Below, in pieces: positions 1 through 12,112 of a stretch of DNA of 64,000 nt. Every line of letters begins with the position of its first letter. The stretch's first letter is position 1. The position numbers and the translations under genes were made by a program. Origin of the DNA: Loxodes magnus (Eukaryota > Ciliophora > Karyorelictea > Loxodida > Loxodidae); the NCBI GenBank assembly GCA_946699065.1, contig CAMPDV010000078.1, positions 1 through 64,000 of the forward strand, read 5' to 3'. The notes beneath the pieces are model-generated. The model did no database searches and was not told the origin of the DNA. It saw only the letters and a program-made list of their open reading frames with translations.

Positions 1-1256
1 ATAAAAAAATACCTTTTATTATTATTTTTTGTTCTTAAGCCATAATTAAAGTTCTATTAGATGCTTTCTAAAAGTACCTTGTTATTAAATTTTATTAAAC
101 TTTATTAAGATTTGTTTATTTATTTTAAAAAAGCTTTATAATTATTTCTAAGCCAATTTTAAAGAATTTTATATAGGCATAAAATTATAGAAATAATATA
201 ATGTAAATATAGCTTTTATTATATAGCATTTCTTTCTTTTAATTTAATTAAATTCTACTTTGCGGATATCAAAAGAAAAGTGAATAATTTAGAATTTAGA
301 TCTTTCGAACTACAAACCAAGAACTCAGTATTTGATTATTTAATTAAACTATTAAATATTTTCTTATATTTCTCTTAAATATCTCCAAGGTATTTTATAA
401 TTAATAATTAAGAAGGATTAAAAATTAAGTTCAAACCAAAAGGTTTAAATGCCCTTTACAAATGTAGTAATTTAATCTTTTTATTCCTTAAGCTAAATTA
501 AGTAAACCATCTATTGGCTTATCTATTCAATTTAATCTGATAACTTATTCTGTATACAAATCTTTTATCTAGGGATTTATATACATTTTAGGTTTCGATT
601 ATTCTTTTTTATTATTTAATTTTGAATTAATTTAATTTAAATATAAATTCACTTGATTTTACCTAAAGCATATTTTATAAAATGCAAAGCGAAATAGAAA
701 AGATAAAAATAAAACAAATAAGTTTTAAAAAAGGTGAATTTATATTTTTTGCTTAGGTTTTATATACTGCTAAAATGTTTGCTTTAGTAATTTGTTAATT
801 TTATTATTTATATACAAGGTTATATCATCTAATTTATTATGAAATTCTCGTTTTTTGTTTATAATGAATATTTTTATTTTTAGTTTCTCAAATGATATTT
901 ATTAGCTTAAGTGAAAATTAAAAGCTCATAAGATCATAGCATGATAATAGTATTAAGAAGATTTACTAATGATTTATTTATTTTTTAAATAGTATAAAGT
1001 TAAAGAAATTTATGTCCATTCTTTTCTTAATATTTATACTATTAGTTATGTTTTTATCATATATATAGATATTCTATCTTAAGGAATAGCTTTATCATTT
1101 TAAATTGCTATCTATTTAATTGATATTCTCTCAACCTTTATCTAAATATAGAAGTATTTAAACTAAAATATTTTAAATAAATATAACCTTTGATATCGCA
1201 ATTATTATATTATATTAATCTTCAAATTATATTGAAAAGTTTAAAATCTAGTTTGA
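1..1256. other. AT-rich stretch, possible downstream part of the gene at 1257-1850
   Basis: No motif is recognisable. On the minus strand the frame of the neighbouring gene stays protein-like (hydrophobic and basic segments) down to about position 650 if its TGA at 1257-1259 is read as Trp. Because all frames are open under this code, openness alone is not evidence. Below about 650 only AT-rich sequence is seen. Confidence 0.3.
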
Positions 1257-1850
1257 TCAATTCTGCAAAAACTTTTTAGACTTGAGCTTAGTCTCTTTTT
1301 TCATAAAAGAGTCCTCAATTTGACTATTTTATTACTAATCATCATATGTACTATTGCTTTCATATTTAAAATATTCTGTATTATTTTTCTCTTCATAAGA
1401 TTCATTCTGATTATTTTATGCTTATTCATCCCTTGCACCATCACTAAAATTATAAACTTCATTACCTTTTTGATCCACTTACTAATCATCATTCGAGAAA
1501 ATTTGTTCTTGCTGAGTATTGTCCATGTCTTGTTTTTAAATTAATTCATTTTGAGAAGCACTCTCTTCTTAAGAACTGTTGGTGTTTATTTAAATTTATT
1601 GAATATCTTCTGAGTTATTAACCTCTTCTTATATTTCGTTGGAACTATTTTTCTCTTATTAAGCTTCATTTGTATCATTACTATATTATTAAATATCCTA
1701 TTTTTAATTATTTGCCTAAGATTCTTCTTAAGCAACTACATTTTCTTCCTTTATTTCTTACTTATTAGTTGCATTATGATTTACATTTACTTCACTTTAA
1801 ACATCAAATAGCTTTGGAGCTTGATTACAGCCTTAGAATTAACAATCCAT
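1257..1850 (-). CDS. Gln/Asn/Glu-rich protein with an N-terminal Cys pair
   Basis: Read with TAA/TAG as Gln, the minus strand gives 197 codons from the ATG at 1850 to a TGA at 1257-1259. The protein opens MDCQFQGCNQAP, a C-x4-C arrangement that could begin a small zinc-binding module. It continues as a strongly acidic, Gln- and Asn-rich low-complexity chain with many NN, QQ and EE pairs, then a Lys-rich end. It contains dozens of in-frame TAA/TAG codons, so it is invisible to a standard-code search. The composition (E, Q, N, S, D, K, few hydrophobics) differs sharply from the other five frames, which is the main reason to call it coding. Function is unknown. The gene may continue past the TGA if that codon is Trp here. 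Confidence 0.55.
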
Positions 1851-1904
1851 TGTTTGTAAATTTTAATATTCTATATTTACGCTATTTATACCTTGATATT
1901 TGAA

Positions 1905-2195
1905 TGATTGAAAAGATGGTGGGAGCTGAGAATGGCCTTCGTGACAACACTTTCTGGTTTTATGGCTAGGAACAAGTTCCTTTCCTGTCGCTGAGAAAGT
2001 CCCTGGTCAGAGTCATTTTCTGAAGGGAACACTGTCTTTGAGATTATCAGCTCTTGGTAGGGTCTTGAAGCCTGGCTGCTCATAGTGATGGAGCTCCCTA
2101 GCAGCTGTGCCTGGAGCACAACAGGATATCCCCGTTATTCCATAAAAAGAGAGCGTCGGGTCGTGCAATCGGAAAGGAGTTTCCGGTCCAAAAAC
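1905..2195. other. GC-rich island of foreign composition
   Basis: About 290 bp at close to half G+C sits between flanks of roughly one-fifth G+C. The edges are abrupt: AT-rich sequence resumes within about 15 bases on either side. The standard-code ORF on the minus strand at 1886-2119 and the open plus-strand frame are both explained by high GC, and neither shows a recognised domain. No tRNA, rRNA or SRP-type motif could be established. It could be a transferred fragment, a structured RNA gene, or a cloning/assembly chimera. Confidence 0.5.
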
Positions 2196-2229
2196 TTTTT
2201 TAGTTGAAATTAATTAAGAACATTTTAAT

Positions 2230-3290
2230 AACTAGTTTCTAGCATAAATCAAGGAAACTATTATTTAGTAAGTTAGAATTTATTTTAAATTAATAGCTAT
2301 TTAATTCCTTTTGTATTTTTACAATCCCAATTTTAAAGCATTTAAATTTAAAGATTTTATTTGCTTCTGTATTTTTATAATATTAATTTGCTTATAGATA
2401 TATAAAATAAAAGTTAAGCAATAGAGATGTTTATAATTTTAGCCTATTAGAAAAAACTTATAAGGGCAAATTAATTCATCTACTGTGAGTTTATTACATT
2501 TATAGAATACTTCTATTAAGATATTTACCCTTAAATAAATTATTTGGCCTCAAAAATTCCACTGAAAAAGTAGCCTATTTATATCTGGATATAACTGCAA
2601 TTTTTATACAATTTAGTTTAAAGTTGAAATTTAGCTATTTAAGAGATATAAGTACACTAAAAAGATTTTAAACAGTTATACAATTTTTCGTTGAAAGCCT
2701 AATATTTTTTTCCGCAAAAAATAACGCAAATTATACAAGGCTCAGATAGTTTCCATCACTACTAGATATATACTAGATTTTTATTCTAGTTATAATAATT
2801 TTCAATCTAGAATTAATTTAGATACTTTAGTATTAAAGCAATAAACATTAAAATAGAAAAAGGCATTAAAGAATAATAACTTTATACTAATAAAAGATAG
2901 GATAGCTTATTTTCCAGTATCCCCTTCAAAGTATTTTGCTTTTTTTATTTAGAGTTAAATTTAGAAGGAGGTATTATGTTAATTACGCTTCTTGCTTCTG
3001 ACTTTATTTATTTTGAAAAAAGTAATTACTTTAAACTGCTATTAATACATGATTATATGAGAACATCAACATCTGAGGCTAATTAATAAAATAATCCTTA
3101 TCTAACTTCCTTTTGAAGTTCTATTTTTGTCAAACTTAAAAAGCTTATCCAAGCTATTTCAAAGTTTAGTTTTTTAGTTCTAAGATTAAGATTTTTTGAT
3201 TTTGTTTAATAGATTGAATAAATAGACTTGCACTCATAGTGTTTAATATCTGAATATTATTTAAATTTTGTTTGCAAGGAATAGCTATAT
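2230..3290. other. AT-rich intergenic stretch
   Basis: No supported gene, RNA or repeat is seen. Short plus-strand stretches upstream of the receptor start look partly protein-like (around 3050-3290) but lack a start or motif. Confidence 0.4.
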
Positions 3291-4590
3291 TTAAAAATAT
3301 GGACACCAAGACTTATAAAATCCTTCTGATTCTTAATCTAATTTTACTAAGTTAATGTAGTGATTTAATTAAGATATGCTTTATTACTACGTAAATAACT
3401 TCTATAAACCTACTTAGTTTTATAGAAAGCTAATTTGGAGAATATACGTGGTTTCATGATTTTCATAAAAGCAACTAATCTCTGACTGACTTAGATTCAG
3501 TTGAAAATTTCAAGATAGCAACTAGAGAGTTAAATGTAAATATAGTGGTTGATATTACCTTCAATAAGGCAATTTCTTTCTTCATAAAATAAGCTTTAAG
3601 GTAATAAGATTTACTAATTTTAGTCCTCTATAGATAGAGAGCTTCAAATGAGAATAAACAATTTCCTAATTCTTTTTATATAGTACCTTCATACTAATCA
3701 GAAAGCGAAGCTTTAAAATCCTTCCTAAAGCATTGAGATTTCTGGAATGTGGCAACTATTTACTAGTAAGATAGAGAATTTTATTTACCAGCAGAAGAAC
3801 TGTTTAAAGTGACTTAGATTAAAGCTTCCATTAATATACCATACTCATATAGCTTCAAATAAGATAAATGTGATGACTAAAGTAAATAAAAAGTAGATTT
3901 TGAGGTTTCAGATTATTAAAAATTTTAGGAGCTCCAATTAGTATATTAAACTGCTAGAATTGCTGAACTTAGTTTATCCTCGAGCAAGCTGTGAAACTCA
4001 TCTTCTATGATGGTTACGCTTGAATGCTAGGTTTGGAATCCTATTCATTTCTCTATCAATTTAATCTATCAGACCCATAAAACAATCTTAAGCTGATGGA
4101 AAATGGAATTTAGCTTTAACACCAAAGGGATGAATTCCATAGAGTTTTGAGCATTTTTACTGAATGTATTTATTGGAAGTAATTAATCTTATTGATTAAA
4201 AGCTAGAAAACAAAATGAGCATCATAAAGGAATTTAGAAAAATTGCAGGAAATATCTTCAATAACAATCATTTAAGCCCTTAATTTTAAATGGTAAATGC
4301 CTAAAATTCTAATTTTATCTTAGTAGCTAATTTTAACTAATGTAGCTACTAAGAAGTCGAGAAAATAATATGGCATTCTCAAAAATTAAATCCTCCTTTA
4401 AATTAAATTCAAATTTAAATTAGTTATGCAACTGGTTTAGGTGAGGGGCTATCTGGGAAGCTGCTACAAATTCTATAATTAAATACTAAAAATAGCTTCC
4501 TTGTGCTATAAAATATGTAAATGAGAAGACAAACGTATTAGCAGGATATAACTGCTGAGGTAGTTCACTAAGCTATGGAAGTCTTTTGGT

Positions 4591-4607
4591 TAATGCTACT
4601 TAAATAA
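4591..4607. repeat. 17-bp target-site duplication, left copy
   Basis: The sequence taatgctacttaaataa is repeated exactly at 5434-5450. The bases outside the repeats differ. Removing the element plus one copy joins the receptor reading frame (VNATQ then ITTEFLMNK) without a shift. Confidence 0.85.
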
Positions 4608-5433
4608 TAATATACTAAATTAAAGTGTTCGTATCTCCGGGGATTTTAAACCCCTTCAATACATACCTCCAGAGTTCGTTCCTTGAGGTTTAAAATAAAA
4701 GTTCGGGACTCCCAGTTTTTTTGGAGTTCTGGCACTCCCTTGAAAAAGCCTCCTTCTAAATATTCTTCCATCCTTGTCTACATAAATTCTTGAAAGTTCT
4801 CTCCAAATCTCTTCACTGTTTCTTCTCTGTTTATCCAAATATATCTTGCATCTCTTGTATGTGTGGAATTTTGATTTGCACAGGTAGCACAGCTTGACGA
4901 TCCTTCTGGGAGGAGTTATCTCTAAGGGTTTTGTGTATTCTAGTTCCATTTTATTTTCAGCTAAAGTTTAAGGTTAAATTCTTTTTTCTCCCAAAAGTTT
5001 CACTTCGATTTCCTGTTTCATTAATCTTTTTTCATTGTTTTAACTTTTCTATAGTAATTTTTGGTTTTCTTTCTTTAATATTTAAACTTCTTCTTATAGG
5101 TTACGGATAGATTTCATAAGTTATTCTATTATTAGCTATTCATCATTTTTCTATTTCTACATTATTTTTTAGTTACCACTTTTCATGTAGTTGCTTGATC
5201 GTGGCTATGGGAGTAGAAAGTCTCGCTTGCTTTAGTCAGTTTCTGTTGATTTAATTTCTTATTCAATTTAAGATTATCTTTATTTTTCTAAATTTGGGGG
5301 TTAAAGAGCCTAAGAAAATTATTATATTATTAAAGAAGACGTGGTAGGAGAAGAATTAGAAGTCTCTGGTTTTTTTTCCTTTTTCTATGGAGCTGGAAAA
5401 AAACCCTTCCTGAGACCTTCTGCCATTTTTTTA
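4608..5433 (-). mobile_element. ORF-only zinc-knuckle retroelement E1 (intact, 826 bp)
   Basis: In its own sense (minus strand) the element starts about seven bases before an ATG, carries one 257-codon zinc-knuckle ORF, and ends 45 bp after the TGA. The 3' part has a GGGG/CCCC hairpin (4635-4652) and an AT-rich end. It is bounded by an exact 17-bp direct repeat and lies within the second PBP-I module of the receptor gene, which it disrupts. Length, single gag-like ORF and long target duplication resemble non-autonomous LINE relatives that keep only ORF1 (HAL1 type). No reverse transcriptase is present here or elsewhere in the window. Alternatively, in germline DNA, the same structure could be an internal eliminated sequence with the direct repeats as pointers. 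Confidence 0.75.
4653..5426 (-). CDS. Zinc-knuckle (CCHC) gag-like protein of element E1
   Basis: A single uninterrupted frame of 257 codons runs from the ATG at 5426 to a TGA at 4653-4655, with many TAA/TAG read as Gln. The N-terminus is Lys/Pro/Ser-rich (MAEGLRKGFFPAPQKKEK). Residues about 85-150 form a coiled coil rich in Q, E and K. A CX2CX4HX4C zinc knuckle (CYLCKSKFHTYKRC) lies near residue 177. The C-terminal segment has the family signature EEIWRELSRIYVDKDGR, followed by Arg/Lys-rich sequence. This plan (basic head, coiled coil, one nucleic-acid-binding knuckle) matches retroelement Gag/ORF1 proteins, which package element RNA. It is the best-preserved member of about nine in the window and serves as reference for the degraded ones. 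Confidence 0.8.
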
Positions 5434-5450
5434 TAATGCTACTTAAATAA
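5434..5450. repeat. 17-bp target-site duplication, right copy
   Basis: Exact copy of 4591-4607 at the 5' side of element E1. The receptor coding frame resumes directly after it (TTEFLMNKQKVGIVNIPPI). Confidence 0.85.
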
Positions 5451-8349
5451 CAACTGAATTCTTAATGAATAAGTAAAAAGTAGGAATTGTTAATATCCCT
5501 CCAATAGCTTTCCTGTAGATCTACTATTCTTTCTTAATTGTTAACTAAATGCTTGGCTTCAATCTTCCTTTTATCTCTTCAACTCCAATATTAGAGTTAG
5601 AATCTACCAAAACAGTTCCACTTTACTTAGCAAATGTTGAAATCCTAAAACTAAAACTTAAATTTTTATTTAGTTGATAAAAAGAAAAAAATGGAAAGAA
5701 ATAGGACTTTACTATGATGCTAACGAGTCTACAAGCAAGTTATAATATGAAATGTTAAAGAATGGTGTGAAAAGAATGGAATAAAGCTACTAAACAATGT
5801 TACTGTTTTTCCATTAATAAATACTACTGTTGAAAGTAGAAAAGCTTTAGGAAAGAAAGTAGCAAGAGATTTTATGGAAAATGAAATTAAAGTAGTTGTT
5901 GTCATAGGAGAAGCTACCTCACTTCCAATAATTGGATAAGAACTTATATATCTTAATTTCTAACCTGGAGACGCAAATTTCGTGCATACTATATCTACAA
6001 GCTTCCTCTTTGTAAAAAATCCTAATGTTGAGAATGTAGATGATGTTAATTTACTTTGCATGGTTCATAGTTTATTACCTTGCCAGCATGAATTGGTGAG
6101 ACTGGATAAGATATGCTTGAATTCTAAAAAGAATGCGACCCCGAAACGGTTTCAGAATGCTACGTTTGAGAAGAGCCTCTTATAATAGCTTATGGTGTCA
6201 AAGAAGTTATTAAGCAAGGAGAAGATCGCAAAAACCCTTTTACTTTGATGAAAGCGATCAGAAGATTGAAAATTACAAGCTGTTCTGGTACAGTTAAATA
6301 TTAGAAAACAATAAATTACAGAGACTTAAGCAACTTCATTATTTCATCTATTTATAGCAGAAATTAATCCAATCCATAAATGAATCCAAGAGAAGAATTT
6401 TGCTTAACATGATCAATCATTTGAAATATTATAGACGAAGGACTATTATGGAATGATAATACCACTTTAACACCTGCTGACTAATTTGAATAATATGAGA
6501 ATTGTCCCTTTACTGAAAGACATGTATTTGCTTATCATGAAGGCGAAAGATAACTCATAGCCCTCATGATTTTTTTTATATCTTTCATGCTCATTTTTGC
6601 AGTTCTAGGTATATGAATTTAAAGAAAAAGGAAATACGAGTAAATAACGAATGAAAGAGAAACTTCGATGCAAGACGAACTTTTCTTGTTTTTTATAGTA
6701 TTCCAATTAATGCAATTAACAGCATTAGGTCCTGATGTAAAGCATATACTGGGTTAATCAGCATAACTTATAAAAGACTATTTTATTCTAGATTTGGTAG
6801 GAATTGCTAATTCTAGTACTTTCTAAACTATATTCATAATTATTTTTTGCACCTGCATTGTATGATTAATTATGTTAATTTCATTTTTAGCAAAACTAGA
6901 TATAGCAACTTCGGTATCATTCTTTCAGGTTCTGGGGAATTTTTCTTTTTTAACTCTCTCTCTGATGGGAAAAATTCTCCTTGATCCACTTTCGGTTATT
7001 CTAATGGATCCCTTTAAATGTCTTAAAGGTTAAGATTTAAATATAGATAACTTTATTGATAAACACGAAAGCTTTTTGGAAATAGATTTTGAGTTAGAAT
7101 TCTGAGCGGGCAAGCACTATTTATGAGTTTTCCTATCACTAATAAGCTAAGTAATATTCATTCCTTGGGTTGTATTATCAATGCCTCATTGATAAGATAC
7201 ATTTGACTAAACTCTAAACTTGAAGCAAAATCCAATTTATATAGTTATTAATTCTTATATTCTAGTGCTTTTAAGTTACTTAAGTAGCTGCTAAAAGCAC
7301 TGGAATTCGAGTTTATATGGCTATTTTTATATAGTCATTATGGTGCTTTTTACATCCTTCCATTTTAAGTATAAACCATGGAACTTTGCCTTTTTAAATT
7401 GGTATCTGGAATTGGGCTTTGTTTAACAGCATGAACAATGATATTCATTTAGCTTTTAAATGAAGTGAAAGATGCTTAAGCTAATATATCTTTTAGGACT
7501 TTACTAATAATAGGATACTTTATGATACTATTAGTAGGAATAGTAATAGGATATAAGAAATACTAAGTTATGCTTAAATGAGATACTTCTGATAAAGCTA
7601 TGCTACTAGATTTGCCTATAAATGTGGAGCTTAGATTATCATGCTCTAAGACCATCTGGAAAAATAAAAGTAAAGAATTCTATCTAAAGGCTAAGTGGTG
7701 GATTTTGCTAAAATAGAGCTTGGAAACTCTTCTATGATTCTTTCAGACTAAATATTAAGTGATAATCTCCTTTCGGAATCTAATCTCAATCAAATCTAAC
7801 TTGCTTCTTAAGATTAATTTAAAGAATCCAAGTAAGAGCACGGAAATTCTAAGAGCCTTGCTTAGTAAGCTTTTTATTTAGAATATTCAAAAAAGAATTA
7901 CTAGATAAGACAAACTCCTTTGACATTACCACAATTCAAAATAATAGGAGCAAAGATTTAATGCATACTGAGGAGGAAAAGAAAGAGATTGAAAAATCAA
8001 AATTCTGTGAAAATATCGAAGCATAAAATCAAAAGAATGAAGAATAGGAGTAAGAAAAGTAAGAAAATAAAAGAAATGAAGATGACTGAAAATTCTATTT
8101 TTAACTAGAAACTTTAGATTTAATATAATTTTAACTACACAAAGGCTAAATTAGAAAAATTATCAAGCAATCTCTTGCTTTAAATGATAAATACTAAGAT
8201 AAAACTACCATCTCTAATCTTAATAACTAATTCATTATTATAGATAAAACACCAAAAAGTCTTTTTTAGATCATAGCTTTATTTCTTTTAGCTCAAAATA
8301 AAATTTAATTTTAATTACTCTTATTAAAAGCAAGTTTTAAGCGAGGGTT

Positions 8350-11300
8350 TATAAGTAAAGGCTATTAAATGCTAATTATTATAACCAATTTTATAAATAA
8401 AAGGGAGAGTAAATATTATCTAAATTAGCTTTATAAAAATGCCTTAGCTAATTATATCAATATAATCCTTCTTATTTCTAAGATTTTTTGATATATTTAG
8501 GATTTAAAAGGAATTTTAAAATTTTGATTACATTAAGTTATTACGACAACTAAGGTAAAAAAGGAAGGTATACTATAAGATAAAATACTTGATTTGTTTC
8601 TATTAATTACTCTTTTATAAAGTTAGTTAATGACAGAGTGACCATGATATATAAAAGCTATAGTAAGCCTAATTAGCAGTTTTAATGCCATACATATTCT
8701 ATATGTCCATAGAAAATCTAATCAAATACTTTTTTATCTCTAACGAATTTAAAGAGAAGGAACGTTAAATAATAGTAGAAATATATAACTAAATTAGTGC
8801 CTTACACTTAAACTAAATAGGCTATTTAGTTTATTTCTAAAAGTATCTTATTCAAACATTTATATCCTAGATAGTTTTACTAGTAAGCTATTATTATTAA
8901 ATTAAATTAGGTAGAATCATACTTTTTTCCTAAATTGGTATAAGATATTTCTAAGTTATAGCTCTATTATATTCTATCCCCTTACTTCCTCTTATATCTT
9001 CTCTAATTTTTACTAATTTAAATACTATTTTTTAATGAAAAGTGATTTATATCCTTAAGAACCAATTTAATAAAGGTGAAAGTCTTCGATAAACAGAACC
9101 ATACATAATAGAGCATATATAATATAAATATTAATAAGTTTAAAAATAAAATAAGGTTATATAAGCTAATAAAATAACTACTTTAATTAGCTACCTCATA
9201 GCTAATTAAGCACTATTTACTTTATTATATTATATTATCCTTATTATTTTAACTAATAAATAGATAAATACATCATATTCAAACTTAAGATTATTATACT
9301 TTAATAACTTATGCTATTAGGCTATGTGGCATCAAAAAGAAAGGTTATTGATTTAAAAGTTATAATAGTGATAGCAAATAAATTTTATCTTATACTATAT
9401 CTTATATTTATAGGATAGAAATAGGAAGTAATAATTCAGAAATTAATGCAGATTAAAGTAAGAAACTATACTTGAGGATTTATACTTCTAAGGTTTATTT
9501 TCTTAAGCTTTATTGAAATATTTTATTAAGGAGTAAGATGAGAAGGATTAAGAAAAGTGTTAGTCAAATCATAGGAGAATTATTTTAAAGATATTAATAA
9601 TTTCCTAACTTAAAATAACTTTGAAAATAGTAGTCTAAATAAATGAATCTTTTCAGGCATAAAAGACTTCGACATTGAGTAAATATCTCTATTTAAAAAG
9701 CTAGAAAACTAATATTTAAAAGTTATATAGAATATGAAGCAAATTGCTAAGAATTGTATTATAAAATCTTGCTTTAATAACTTGAGAAATATTTGTTGGT
9801 ATAAAAGTATAATAATAGCAAGCTAACATTAAATAATAAATTATATAATAATAAAAAGTTGCTTTGTATAACTAACTATTATAATAAGCATCTTATTTAC
9901 TTGGAATTATAAATTTAATAACATTAAAATTGTTATCATTTATCAAGGAGAAAAATAACAAAGCTGAAGTTTTTCAAATAAGAATAAGATTTATTTGCAG
10001 GTAGTAATAAATTATTTTTTTAAAGAATAAGGCTAATATTGGGGATTTTAAACACTGTGCTATATTTTATTCTAAAGTGGATTATTTTCATTTTAGAATG
10101 AATTAAGTCATACAATTCTATATGATGTTGCTCATAACTCTTTATTTAAATAACTAATATGATAGAAGAAAATATAAGATATATTCAAAAGTAGCTGAGA
10201 TAGTTAAAACTTAATTTAATCAAATATAAAATTTCAGTAGATAAAAAACTAAATAAGTGCTATTATATAACTATACTCAGTTCTAGAAGATGAAAAGTAC
10301 AATATCTGATTCCGAATATCTTAATTTAGCCTTTATACAAAATAATTCCACTAAACTTTTTAGCAAATTTAATTAAAATTATTGCACTACCTTTATAAGC
10401 AAAACTAAATAATTTAACAAAGATATTAAACTATTAACTTAATCAAGAAAGAGATCTAATGTTAAAGATAAAATTTAAAAGAGCTAGAAAAAATTAAAAA
10501 CTAACTGTATATAGCAATAGTAAGAGATTAAATCATATGCTATTTGTAATAATATTTGGAGGTTAAAAAGAGCTTAACCTTTTTATTAAAATTAAATACA
10601 AAAATTTAAAATAAAGGAAAGCATTTTAAAATAAAATAAAATAACTTAATTTATGCTTAAAGGGGCATAAATTAAAACATTAAACCAAGAAAAATTCAAA
10701 AAGCTTTAATTTAAGACTTGAATGTCCTATTTCATTTAAAAGGAATTTGATTATCAAATTATATAACAATAATTTTATACAATTTAAGATTTAATAAAAT
10801 AATAGGGATAACTTTCTTTTTAAATTTGTATCTTAGAAGTTAAATAATTATATAGATGTAAAGAATATAGATTAAGTATGTATTTGAAATTTTTTAGATA
10901 TAAAATTAAAATTATATTTTTAAGTTTTCTTAATTTAAGAGCTCTATTATGTTTCTAAAGTCAATAATTAAAAAAGATAAACATTTATTCTCCCTAAATT
11001 ATAAAAGAGAAACAAAATTAAATGTTCTTTCGATAAAAAATGAAATTTATATTTTTTTACTAAAAAATATAAAATAGCAAAATGAAATATTTATAGCAAG
11101 TAATCTTTATAACTAAACAAATATTAAATTTTCTTAAATTATTAAAGATAAAAATTATTAAAAATAATTGATAAAATAAAATATTTTATAGCTATAAGTT
11201 TATGAATTTATTTGATAAGATTTAGAACTACTAAATAATCTAAGAATTTATCTTAGATAAGAAATATAAAGTTGTCTATATGATAAAGAAAAAATTAAAT

Positions 11301-11600
11301 AAATATTTGAAAAATTATAAGAAAAAGCTTAAATCTAAGTAACTAAAGTTTCTAGTTAAATTCTATATAAATGTATATTGCTATAAAACTTATAAAGGAT
11401 CCTGTGATTATCTAATTTATTCTATTGATAATAATTTATTTAGATTTATATAAGAGATATACATAATTTAGATAAATACATTTATTTTTCTTTATTTCTA
11501 ACTAATTGTTGTAAGTTTATCTTATCTGATTTATTTAAATATAGCTAATGATAAGTTTAATAGTCTAGTTATAAATTTATACTTTTATTATTTTAAAATT
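8350..11600. other. AT-rich left part of block A, no supported gene
   Basis: Very AT-rich sequence with patchy similarity to 55570-57930. No frame shows stable protein-like composition in both copies and no motif was recognised. It is probably intergenic. Confidence 0.4.
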
Positions 11601-11613
11601 AAAATTATTAAAA

Positions 11614-11686
11614 TGCCGAAACCCGGGATTGAACCGGGGACCTTTAGATCTTCAGTCTAACGCTCTCCCAACTGAGCTATTTCGGC
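11614..11686 (-). tRNA. tRNA-Phe (GAA), copy A
   Basis: The minus strand gives a full cloverleaf. The acceptor stem GCCGAAA pairs with TTTCGGC and is followed by discriminator A. The D arm is AGCTCAGTTGGGAGAGCG. The anticodon loop CTGAAGA has anticodon GAA, and the T arm contains GGTTCAATCCC. It is close to the canonical eukaryotic tRNA-Phe. No intron and no encoded CCA are present. A run of four T follows the 3' end on the minus strand, the usual polymerase III terminator. The sequence is identical to copy B at 57943-58015. Confidence 0.97.
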
Positions 11687-12112
11687 CATACTTAAATAGT
11701 CATACAAACTATTAAAAGCATAATTATCATTTAATGCTAATAATTTTCTTATATTAAGCAATCAAATTAAAATCCAGTTATAAAAGCGTAAAATAACTTA
11801 AAGATATAATTAAGTTAAAATCCATCTACTACTAGTAAAGATAATTCTATTACTATAAAGTAGCTTTGTATATATAAAGATCTTAATATACTTAATATTA
11901 AAAGCATATATATTAAATTAGCTATTCTCTATAAACTTAATAGCATATATGAAGAAATAATAAAACTAATTACTTTTTATTAAACTAAAAGTTTGAGAAA
12001 TATATAAAGGAAACCTTTCTATTTTATAGAATCTATTAAATGGAATCTCAAAAATAAAACAATATAATTAAGATTATATTCTTAAGAAAGATGTTAAAAA
12101 GCAAAATTAGTT

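Larger units (their letters stand above)
3299..8338 (+). pseudogene. Large membrane receptor: signal peptide, two PBP-I modules, multi-pass membrane region (interrupted)
   Basis: The ATG at 3299 begins a classic signal peptide (MDTKTYKILLILNLILLSQC). A first periplasmic-binding-protein type I (ANF-receptor-like) module follows to about 4300, and a second from about 4440 to 6350, with IKYVNEKTNVLAGYNC at its start and the typical KAIRRLKITSCSG segment near its end. After HVFAYHEGER come about eight hydrophobic segments (near 6560, 6690, 6830, 6930, 7110, 7240, 7320, 7490), then a charged Gln/Glu-rich tail. In-frame TGA is read as Trp throughout. The architecture suggests a plasma-membrane ligand receptor or sensor. 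The gene is broken three ways: the element at 4608-5433 lies inside the second module; the frame slips near 5755, 6130, 7395, 7600 and 7905; and the open frame runs straight into the edge of block A at 8339. The slips at 5755 and 6130 are in A-runs and may be read errors. Confidence 0.7.

Noticed and set aside
1905-2195. SRP or RNase P RNA
   Set aside because: Fragments such as TCGGAAAGGAG recall SRP helix 8, but the required partner motif and folding are absent.
7395-7400. Tiny intron explaining the receptor frame change
   Set aside because: Alignment with the paralogue at 16100 shows a one-base length difference, not an inserted GT...AG segment.
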